NCBI GenBank assembly: GCA_024743015.1
Contig: JANSXJ010000001.1
Coordinates: forward strand, 1 to 27,606
Direction of reading: 5' to 3'
Length of the DNA: 27,606 bases
Source of the DNA: Hyphomonas sp.
GTDB lineage: Bacteria; Pseudomonadota; Alphaproteobacteria; Caulobacterales; Hyphomonadaceae
The notes beneath the pieces are model-generated. The model was not told the DNA's origin, ran no database searches, and saw only the letters and a program-made list of their open reading frames with translations. Positions 15,997 through 23,192 of this stretch are shown one piece after another; position 1 is the first letter of the stretch; the number at the start of each line of letters is the position of its first letter. The position numbers were made by a program, and so were the translations under genes.

Positions 15997-18953
15997 AGCT
16001 CAAATTCGATCCCACTCTGGAATACCAGGCGCATGCGATATCGGCCGTCACCGATATTTTTGAAGGCCAGCCTTTCGCCCAAACCGGCGCTGCTGCATTT
16101 CAGGTACTCCAAATCGGCGGCCTCTTCCAAACCGAACTAGGCCTCGCCAACCGCTTGGCTCTTCCCGATGAGACCCTCCTCGAAAATTTGCGTGTTGTTC
16201 AAGAACGCAATGATATTGAGATGGCGGAAGCGCTCCAGGGACGAGACTTCTCCATAGAAATGGAAACCGGCACCGGGAAAACGTACGTCTATCTGCGTAC
16301 AATTTTCGAGCTCAATAAACTCTATGGGTTCAAAAAGTTTATTATCGTCGTGCCAAGTGTTGCGATCCGAGAAGGCGTTCTAAAAAGCATTGAGGTGACA
16401 AAATCGCACTTCCAAACGCTTTATGAGAAAGTGCCGTTTGATCACTTTGAATACGACTCAAAGCGGTTGGGTAAAGTCCGCCAATTCGCCAGCGGCAACC
16501 AAATTCAAATCATGATCATCAATATCGACAGCTTCCGGAAGGATGTTGCCGATAAGGATCTTTCGGAGATGACTGAGGATGAGCTGAAGAAGCTCAACGT
16601 CATCAACCGTGAGAACGACCGAATGTCTGGTCGACGCCCGATAGAATTCATTCAGGCGGCCAACCCGGTTGTCATCATTGACGAGCCTCAAAGCGTTGTC
16701 GCCACCGACAAGGCGCGCCGCGCGATCGCGAACCTCAACCCCCTCGTCTCGCTACGCTACAGCGCGACGCATCGTGATACTCCAAATCTTATTTATAGGC
16801 TCGATCCGATTGAGGCGTATGATCTCCGATTGGTTAAACGCATTGAGGTTGCTTCAATCCGTGAAGAGAACAGTTTCAACGACGCCTATGTGAAACTTCT
16901 CAAGACAGACAATAAGAAAAGTATCAGGGCGCAAATTGAGATACACACTGCTGGGCCTCAGGGACCAAAAGCGAAAAAGCTGTGGGTGAAGCAGGGAGAC
17001 GACCTCTTTATCAAGTCCGGCGAGAGAGAAACTTATCGCGACGGATACATCGTTCAGAATATCGATTGCACGCCAGGCTCGGAGTATATCGAGTTCAATC
17101 AGGGCGGTTTCCTAGAACTTGGTCAAGAAGTCGGCGGACTCGGTGATGACGTGATGCGCGCGCAGGTCCGCGAGACGGTTGAACAGCATCTAAAGAAAGA
17201 ACGGTCCCTCCGTGGCAAGGGCATCAAGGTCCTCTCACTGTTCTTCATTGACCGCGTCGCGAATTACCGAGTTTACAATGATGACGGCACTACAAGCTTA
17301 GGAAAAATTGGTCGTTGGTTCGAAGAAGCGTATGCTGAGCTATCTGCCAAGCCAATTTACAAGGACCTGATACCCTTTCCTATAAGTGAGCTTCATGATG
17401 GATATTTCTCTCAGGACAAAAAGGGACAAGCGAAAGACACAAGCGGCACGACGAAAGTTGATGAGGACACTTACAGCCTGATCATGCGCGACAAGGAACG
17501 GCTACTTGATCCGGGTGAGCCCTTGCGATTCATCTTTTCGCATTCTGCCCTGAGAGAAGGCTGGGACAATCCCAATGTCTTCCAAATATGCACATTGAAT
17601 GAAACGCAGAGCGTCGATAAAAAAAGGCAGGAAATTGGTCGTGGATTGAGGCTTCCAGTCAACTCCGACGGCGAACGCATTCATGATGAGACTGTGAACC
17701 GTCTGACGGTTATCGCAAACGAATCCTATGATGAGTTTGCCCGCACACTTCAGACAGAGTTTGAAGTGGACGTTGGCGTAAAGTTTGGCATTGTCGACAA
17801 GATCGCATTTGCCAATATCATAAGACCGGATGACCAGGGCAGCGATGTTGCGCTTGGCCAGGATCTATCGGCGAAGCTCTGGCAGCACTTTGTGTCGGAG
17901 GGTTATCTTGCTGAAGACGGCACGATCCTCAACAAGTTCGATCCGAAAAACCCGCACTTCGAGCTGAACGTCCCTGACGGCTACGAAGCCATCCGTGCCT
18001 CGCTCGTGGATGAGATTTCCAGAAAAATCTTCAAGAATCGGGTCGCAAATGCGCGCGAGAGACGAGAACTGAAGTTCAGAAAAGAAGTGCAGCTCAGCGA
18101 AGAGTTCCAGGAACTCTGGGAGCGGATCAAGCATCGCACGAGATATCGCGTAGAGTTCCAGACCGACGAATTGATCACACAAGCCCTCAAACGAATTGCT
18201 GCGATTGAACCCATCCGGGCACCACGTATTTCAACAACGGTGGTTGGCGTGGATATCTCAGAGGCTGGAGTTTCTGTCGACCGCCAGCTGGCCTCAAGAA
18301 CAGAAGAGATCGCCTCCGCCACGGTGCTCCCCGATATTTTAGGCTTCCTTCAAAAGGAAACTGAGCTGACGCGTCATACGCTTGCTTCAATCCTCAAACA
18401 GTCTGGACGTCTGGATGAATTCAAGGTCAATCCTCAAGCGTTCATGGCCGCCGTAGCTGATGCTATCGGGCGCGCACTTCATGACTTGATGTTGGAGGGC
18501 ATTCGATACGACAAAGTTCCAGAACAGTCCTGGGAGATGAGCAGGATTGAGCAAGAAGCGGAAAAAGGAATCGTCCGCTATTTGAGCAATCTTTATGACG
18601 TACAGAACCGTGAAAAATCACTGTTCGACGCTATCGAATATGAATCTGAAACCGAGCGGCAATTCGCAGCGGACCTCGATAACAATGAGTATGTACGCCT
18701 TTTCGTAAAACTTCCTTCTTGGTTCAAGATCGACACACCGATCGGTCCTTATAATCCCGATTGGGCATTCGTTACCGAGAATGATGAGCGACTCTATTTC
18801 GTGCGGGAGACCAAGAGCACTCTCGATAGTGACGAGCGTCGCACGAAAGAAAACCAGAAAATCGTATGTGGACGCCGTCACTTCGAAGCTCTCGACGTCG
18901 ACTTTGACGTAGTAACTCAGTTAGCTGAGGTAGAGTTCAATAACTCTCAATAG
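15993..18953 (+). CDS. Type III Res-like helicase-endonuclease
   Basis: This 986-residue protein fits type III restriction Res subunits. An SF2 helicase core has Walker A METGTGKT (90-97), motif II DEPQ (230-233) in VVIIDEPQSVV, motif III SATHRD, and the late motif REGWDNPNVFQICTLNETQS followed by RQEIGRGLRL. The C-terminal PD-(D/E)xK nuclease is intact: PDW at about 922-924 and ETK at 939-941. Length is normal and no frameshift is seen. It should need Mod for site recognition and cut between two sites after ATP-driven movement. The ATG overlaps the DUF262 stop. The 3' end overlaps the convergent exoI gene by 17 bases, with no room for a terminator. Confidence 0.93.
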   Translation: MKLKFDPTLEYQAHAISAVTDIFEGQPFAQTGAAAFQVLQIGGLFQTELGLANRLALPDETLLENLRVVQERNDIEMAEALQGRDFSIEMETGTGKTYVYLRTIFELNKLYGFKKFIIVVPSVAIREGVLKSIEVTKSHFQTLYEKVPFDHFEYDSKRLGKVRQFASGNQIQIMIINIDSFRKDVADKDLSEMTEDELKKLNVINRENDRMSGRRPIEFIQAANPVVIIDEPQSVVATDKARRAIANLNPLVSLRYSATHRDTPNLIYRLDPIEAYDLRLVKRIEVASIREENSFNDAYVKLLKTDNKKSIRAQIEIHTAGPQGPKAKKLWVKQGDDLFIKSGERETYRDGYIVQNIDCTPGSEYIEFNQGGFLELGQEVGGLGDDVMRAQVRETVEQHLKKERSLRGKGIKVLSLFFIDRVANYRVYNDDGTTSLGKIGRWFEEAYAELSAKPIYKDLIPFPISELHDGYFSQDKKGQAKDTSGTTKVDEDTYSLIMRDKERLLDPGEPLRFIFSHSALREGWDNPNVFQICTLNETQSVDKKRQEIGRGLRLPVNSDGERIHDETVNRLTVIANESYDEFARTLQTEFEVDVGVKFGIVDKIAFANIIRPDDQGSDVALGQDLSAKLWQHFVSEGYLAEDGTILNKFDPKNPHFELNVPDGYEAIRASLVDEISRKIFKNRVANARERRELKFRKEVQLSEEFQELWERIKHRTRYRVEFQTDELITQALKRIAAIEPIRAPRISTTVVGVDISEAGVSVDRQLASRTEEIASATVLPDILGFLQKETELTRHTLASILKQSGRLDEFKVNPQAFMAAVADAIGRALHDLMLEGIRYDKVPEQSWEMSRIEQEAEKGIVRYLSNLYDVQNREKSLFDAIEYESETERQFAADLDNNEYVRLFVKLPSWFKIDTPIGPYNPDWAFVTENDERLYFVRETKSTLDSDERRTKENQKIVCGRRHFEALDVDFDVVTQLAEVEFNNSQ

Positions 18954-20334
18954 CCGCTGGATATTTGCGTGCGATATCTGAAAGCCACCTCTGGATATCC
19001 GCCGCAATCGCCTGGCCATCTTCAAGGCCCCGTACTTCCGAGAGTTCCTCAATCGCCTGTGGAATGGTACGCCAGAGACCCGGATCAGCATGGTCATCGT
19101 GAAGTCTGCCTGCGATGGCCTCAGCCATGCGTGTTCGGTCTGCTTCGCTAAGCGTTTCAGGTGCTGAAGCATAGACGATGCGCTGGGCCAGTTGCTGGAG
19201 CCGTTCGTCTTCAAAGGTTCGGATCAAACCGGCTTTTCCTCGCCAATCGGCACGATGAAAGTCTTCCATGCGTGCGGAATCTTCGCGAGACGGAAAGCCT
19301 TCGAATATCCGCTGCTCAAGATGCTCTGCTTCCGGCCAGGGTTCTTTCAGCGCTGCAGCGGTCTGGAGAAGCTTCGCGCACGCTTCTTCATTCGATGCCA
19401 GGGATTCACTCTGAGAGTGAATGTCGGCTTCAGGCGCGTAACCGATCCTGCGTGCTGTCGTCTGATCCAGAACGATTGGTGCTTTATTGAGCGCAATGTC
19501 TCGAAGGGGTTTTGGCGAAGCTTTCAGTCGTTTCTCTAGCGCTTCATCGTCCAGGGTGAATATCTCATTCCAGTTCGCATCGAGGCGAAGACAGCTCGCG
19601 GCGCTTGTTGACGCGCCATGTTGATCAACGCGCTGCCCCCACCAGATGCTTGGCCCATTGATGAAGTATTCAACGAAGAGGAATGGCTCACCGGGTACGA
19701 GCCTTGAGGCCATGTCGGATTTCCGGGCGGAGCTGACATTGGCAGTCCATAGTTCGGAACATTTCTCGGCCAGAATACAGGCGATAAAAATCGTGGCTTC
19801 GACATCGGCCAGTGCGTCATGCGCGTTTTCATGAGCAAAGCCATTGAGAGGCGCAAGCTGGTCCAGCTTGAAACCGGTCCGCCCTCTGGGTGTCGCCGGG
19901 TAGTTGAAGACACCTTCGTAGAGATGTGACGCGGCTTGCACGAGCGGAAAAATGTCCATGCGGGCATTGCCGTTCGTGACCGTGAGGTATGGCGGATGAA
20001 GGGCTTGCCAGAATGCGCGCTGCATGAGCGGTTCATCGAAGCGCATGGAATTATAGCCTGCATAGGTGGCCGGCCCCCAGCTTTCGAGCTTTGCTCGTAT
20101 GGCCGACATCATGTCGTAAAAGCCTGGAAGGTTCTGGTCGTCCAGCATGTCGGGCGTCACGCCCGTAACCTTCAGGGCCATGGGCGCAGGAACAATCCAG
20201 GGCAGACACTGACACCGGATTTCGAAGCGGTCGACTTCTTCCAACTGGTCGTTGGTCAGGATGGCTGCGAATTGCAGGACCTGATCGAACACCGTATTGG
20301 TGCCGGTCGTTTCGGTATCATAGAATACGAACAG
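18937..20334 (-). CDS. sbcB: Exodeoxyribonuclease I, apparently starting at CTG
   Basis: This DnaQ-like 3'-5' single-strand exonuclease, about 465 residues, resembles SbcB/ExoI. The catalytic ExoI motif FVFYDTETTG, with Asp and Glu, lies before every usual start codon: the first GTG is at 20292, after the motif. ExoII-like SMRFDEPLM and ExoIII-like AHDALADVEAT are present, as is the ExoI C-terminal region. Upstream the same frame is open back to the TAA of the DUF2285 gene (20446-20448) with no ATG, GTG or TTG. The best start is CTG at 20334, giving Met-FVFYDTETTG as in relatives that begin MAFVFYDTETTG, with GGAGAGGAA six bases upstream. An ATT at 20355 is an alternative. It is probably co-transcribed with the DUF2285 gene and converges on Res. 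Confidence 0.85.
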   Translation of the reverse strand: MFVFYDTETTGTNTVFDQVLQFAAILTNDQLEEVDRFEIRCQCLPWIVPAPMALKVTGVTPDMLDDQNLPGFYDMMSAIRAKLESWGPATYAGYNSMRFDEPLMQRAFWQALHPPYLTVTNGNARMDIFPLVQAASHLYEGVFNYPATPRGRTGFKLDQLAPLNGFAHENAHDALADVEATIFIACILAEKCSELWTANVSSARKSDMASRLVPGEPFLFVEYFINGPSIWWGQRVDQHGASTSAASCLRLDANWNEIFTLDDEALEKRLKASPKPLRDIALNKAPIVLDQTTARRIGYAPEADIHSQSESLASNEEACAKLLQTAAALKEPWPEAEHLEQRIFEGFPSREDSARMEDFHRADWRGKAGLIRTFEDERLQQLAQRIVYASAPETLSEADRTRMAEAIAGRLHDDHADPGLWRTIPQAIEELSEVRGLEDGQAIAADIQRWLSDIARKYPAAIESY

Positions 20335-20445
20335 CGCTGCTTCCTCTCCGATAATCTGATGATCAGAACAGTCGCCAGAATAAGCCGATTTGGCAATCTG
20401 TAATCGCGTTGTAGCAGCGCCGCTCGCCGATTTTGAAGCGCTCTG

Positions 20446-21294
20446 TTACGCGGCTTGGCGCTCTGGCCCCAGTTGCGATCCGAGAAGCTCGATGAGATAT
20501 CCACCATCACGCAGGGCCTCAGCCTTGTTCACGAGATATCGCATGGCGCTTTTCATGGACCGCCCACCCCACTCGGCCTGAACAGTCTCTTCTCCGTAAA
20601 GTACGACAGCAATCTCTCTTCGCGTCATACCCAGTGCCAAACAATCAAGGGCGACGAGACCGTCACGGAGCATTTGCGTGCTCTTTGACCATAGCGGCGT
20701 TTCCAGGCCCGGGTCATCACCGTAAATCCGCATGGCATCCTTTTGGGCTTTGAGCTTGCGCTCATAGGCTTCCATATCTGAAATCTGCAGTTTCATTCGT
20801 ACAGGCTCCAAGCCCAGAACCGATAGTCCCGTACATCTGACTTGGGCCACACATCCGTTTCCTCGAAGCAACAAGAATTCTCGCTGCGCACGATCAGTTA
20901 TATGCGTAATTTCGCAATGCGGCACCGTTCGATCCCAGATATCACATGACTGTCCTTCGGCGCGCGGCGTGCAATTGACTTCTACCTGGTCTGGGAAGGC
21001 GGTTTTCAACCAAACCGCATCCGCATCAATGCCGTTCTGGTCCGGATCAGGCATAAAGACCAATCCCCATCGCGAGGCCAGTTTTTGCGGGACACGTGAC
21101 CTCAACAGTCGGATACGCGCTTCACCGCACGGACCTTTTAACTCTGAAATATCGTCTTTTGAGTGCATGGCTGCATCTTCGCGGAAATCTTCATTTCGCC
21201 TCAGATATTCCCACGCCCACCGGTCCAACGACATACGCCAAAGGTAGTTATATTTCCCAAGAACCCCATCAGCCTTTAGTGGATATTTTTTCAT
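20446..21294 (-). CDS. FseA-like DUF6499/DUF2285 transcriptional activator
   Basis: This protein of 282 residues starts at ATG 21294, chosen because GGGAGG lies five bases upstream. An in-frame ATG at 21393 would add 33 residues but has no ribosome site. The N-terminal part WAWEYLRRNEDFRED (about 26-40) matches DUF6499, and residues about 208-271, with GMTRREIAVVLYGEE and GGYLIELL, match DUF2285, described as a helix-turn-helix variant that activates conjugative-element transfer. In ICEMlSymR7A the activator FseA has these two parts in separate frames joined by programmed frameshifting; here they are in one frame. It is divergent from the trb operon and precedes exoI in the same direction. 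Likely targets are the rdfS-like/traF unit and other transfer promoters carrying the shared motif, by inference. Confidence 0.87.
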   Translation of the reverse strand: MKKYPLKADGVLGKYNYLWRMSLDRWAWEYLRRNEDFREDAAMHSKDDISELKGPCGEARIRLLRSRVPQKLASRWGLVFMPDPDQNGIDADAVWLKTAFPDQVEVNCTPRAEGQSCDIWDRTVPHCEITHITDRAQREFLLLRGNGCVAQVRCTGLSVLGLEPVRMKLQISDMEAYERKLKAQKDAMRIYGDDPGLETPLWSKSTQMLRDGLVALDCLALGMTRREIAVVLYGEETVQAEWGGRSMKSAMRYLVNKAEALRDGGYLIELLGSQLGPERQAA

Positions 21295-21452
21295 CTGCGC
21301 CTCCCGTAGCAGGAGAAAAGCAGCAAGAATTGCGCCAAATGAAAATCTACCCTCCTTTATCATGCGCAAATATTTCATCGAAATTTCAGCCATCTAAATA
21401 AATAACGTTATGACACACTCACAAATTGGTTTCGCGCGACAGGCTAATTTTC

Positions 21453-21497
21453 CAAATTAATATTTGAACTACATTATGCTGCGCTGTGTGGCGTTAT
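21453..21497. promoter_or_regulatory. Divergent control region of the DUF2285 gene and trb operon
   Basis: The 316 bases between the DUF2285 start (21294) and trbB (21611) hold no clear gene. An AT-rich inverted repeat CAAAT-TAAT-ATTTG lies at 21453-21466. For trbB, a weak promoter TTTCCA then CATTAT with 17-base spacing overlaps it. At 21482-21497 the sequence CGCTGTGTGGCGTTAT keeps the TGGCG and AT parts of the shared 16-bp motif (9 of 14 positions), a weak match about 115 bases before trbB. Roles are inferred. Confidence 0.35.
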
Positions 21498-21610
21498 GCC
21501 TGAATACGCCGCCTTCGGCCTCCATTTGTCGCCATTCCCACTCCCGCAAATTCATATGCTCTGCAAAGCTTCAGTCACTCGCAAACGCCAAGTGACAGGA
21601 GCAAAATCGG

Positions 21611-22606
21611 ATGGGCCAGACCCCGCACCACTCAGAAACAGATGCCCGGCGCACGACAATGCTGCGTACGGCCTTCTGCCCGGTGGTGCGGGAAGCGCTC
21701 GAAGCGCCTGACACGATCGAGATCATGGCAAATCCGGATGGATCGGTCTGGATTGAGAAAGCTGGAATCGGCCTCATAATTTCTGAACAGACTCTCCAGC
21801 CCTCCGACCGCGAGCGCGTCATCCGCCTTGTCGCCTCCGGGGTGGGAGAAGCAGCAAGCCGCAATTCTCCCATCGTCTCTGCCGAACTCCCCGGCAGCGG
21901 CGAGCGGTTTGAAGGGCTTCTCCCACCTGTTTCGACGGCGCCATGCTTTTCAATTCGAAAACCTGCCACCACGCTGTTTGAACTTGGTGACTATGTTGAT
22001 CAGGGCGCGCTCGCGCCAGCGCTTGCCGAAGCACTGAAAGACTCCATCAGAACCTATTCCAACATCCTGATTGCGGGCGGGACGTCATCCGGCAAGACGA
22101 CCTTCACCAATGCATTGCTTGCGGAGCAGAGCCTCCATGATGACCGTATTGTCATCCTGGAAGACACGCGTGAGCTGAAATGCGCTGCACCCAATACAGT
22201 ACAGCTCAGAACCCATCGCGGCAGTACAAGCTTGAAGGACCTCGTCCGTTCAACGCTGCGTCTGCGACCAGACCGGATCGTGGTGGGTGAAGTGCGCGGG
22301 CCTGAAGCCCTCGATCTTTTGAAAGCCTGGAACACCGGTCATCCCGGCGGCATCACCACGCTGCATGCAAATTCTGCACACGGCGCGCTCACGCGTCTTG
22401 AACAACTGACGCTGGAAGCAACGCCACGCGCGCCGTTCGATCTGATCGCAGAGACGATTGATGTGGTCGTGTTCATGAGCCGCGCTGGCGGTCAGCGCCG
22501 TGTCGAAGAGGCGCTCAGGATCACCGGTTTCAATGGTGAGGGCTATGACACCGCCCCGCTTGTTTCTCGCAGCCTTTCACTCGTCACAGAAGGAACCTCT
22601 TTATGA
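21611..22606 (+). CDS. trbB: TrbB, VirB11-family ATPase
   Basis: This 331-residue protein is the hexameric cytoplasmic ATPase of the mating-pair apparatus. It has Walker A GGTSSGKT (156-163), the Asp box EDTRE (184-188), Walker B RIVVGEVRG (about 222-230) and the His box TGHPGGITTLHANS (about 242-255), all standard for VirB11/TrbB. AGGAG lies about eight bases ahead of the ATG. It opens the trb operon, and its stop overlaps the trbC start (ATGA). In related elements trbB usually follows traG and the CopG gene directly; here those lie about 21 kb away, reading the other way. Confidence 0.96.
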   Translation: MGQTPHHSETDARRTTMLRTAFCPVVREALEAPDTIEIMANPDGSVWIEKAGIGLIISEQTLQPSDRERVIRLVASGVGEAASRNSPIVSAELPGSGERFEGLLPPVSTAPCFSIRKPATTLFELGDYVDQGALAPALAEALKDSIRTYSNILIAGGTSSGKTTFTNALLAEQSLHDDRIVILEDTRELKCAAPNTVQLRTHRGSTSLKDLVRSTLRLRPDRIVVGEVRGPEALDLLKAWNTGHPGGITTLHANSAHGALTRLEQLTLEATPRAPFDLIAETIDVVVFMSRAGGQRRVEEALRITGFNGEGYDTAPLVSRSLSLVTEGTSL

Positions 22607-22938
22607 TTGTCTATAATCAAATTCGCGCCGTGAACCGGACGGTTCAGGTTGCTGCCGCCATCGGCATCGGACTACTCCTCGCAGGCCCGGCCCATGCAGC
22701 TGGCTCAGGCATGCCCTGGGAAGGCCCGCTTGATCAAATTCTGCAATCGATCGAAGGGCCGGTCGCCCGCATTGTTGCAGTGATCATCATTACCCTGACG
22801 GGTCTGACGCTCGCTTTTGGTGAAACGTCTGGTGGCATGCGCAAACTGATCCAGATCGTTTTCGGACTTTCGATTGCCTTTGCCGCAACCTCTTTCTTCC
22901 TGACATTCTTCAGCTTTGGCGGGGGCGCGCTGATCTGA
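22603..22938 (+). CDS. trbC: TrbC, VirB2-family conjugative pilin precursor
   Basis: This 111-residue protein has a long signal sequence ending in AGPAHA, with probable cleavage before AGSGMPW at about residue 33. Two hydrophobic segments follow, about 55-72 and 85-105, separated by a short charged loop, as in VirB2/TrbC pilins. RP4 TrbC is trimmed and cyclised with the help of TraF, whose gene is present at 6919. The ATG overlaps the trbB stop and the stop overlaps the trbD start, so translation is tightly coupled. Confidence 0.93.
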   Translation: MIVYNQIRAVNRTVQVAAAIGIGLLLAGPAHAAGSGMPWEGPLDQILQSIEGPVARIVAVIIITLTGLTLAFGETSGGMRKLIQIVFGLSIAFAATSFFLTFFSFGGGALI

Positions 22939-23192
22939 TGGCTGAAGGCTATGAAATTCCCCTCCATCGCTCTCTGACCGAGCCCATCTTGATGGCAGGT
23001 GCACCGCGAAGTGCTGCCATTGCCATCGGGACGATGGCCGCTGCCCTCGCGCTCGGTCTCCGGCTCTGGATACCTGGGCTCCTTCTCTGGGTGCTCGGTC
23101 ACTCAGCAGCGGTGTTCATGGCGCGTAGCGATCCGGATTTCATGGCGGTCGCCTCGCGCTCCACCAGACACAAGGAGCATCTGACATGCTGA
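22938..23192 (+). CDS. trbD: TrbD, VirB3-family inner-membrane protein
   Basis: This 84-residue protein begins MAEGYEIPLHRSLTEPILMA, the typical TrbD/VirB3 start, followed by one or two membrane segments (about residues 25-60) and a short cytoplasmic tail. It works with the TrbE/VirB4 ATPase in pilus assembly. It shares bases with both neighbours: one base with trbC and seven with trbE. Confidence 0.93.
   Translation: MAEGYEIPLHRSLTEPILMAGAPRSAAIAIGTMAAALALGLRLWIPGLLLWVLGHSAAVFMARSDPDFMAVASRSTRHKEHLTC

Noticed and set aside
9850..18953. DISARM or BREX system
   Set aside because: Only an SNF2 helicase and a methyltransferase are shared in type; no DrmA, DrmB, DrmC, PglZ or BrxL-like gene is present, and Mod/Res are of the type III kind.
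18937..21294. exoI and the DUF2285 gene as one gene split by a nonsense mutation
   Set aside because: They share a frame, but each is full length with its own domains, and ExoI and DUF2285 proteins are normally separate. Readthrough is kept only as an alternative start explanation.
21295..21393. Upstream ATG of the DUF2285 gene
   Set aside because: There is no ribosome site before 21393, while the ATG at 21294 has GGGAGG at five bases; a real longer form is possible but less likely.
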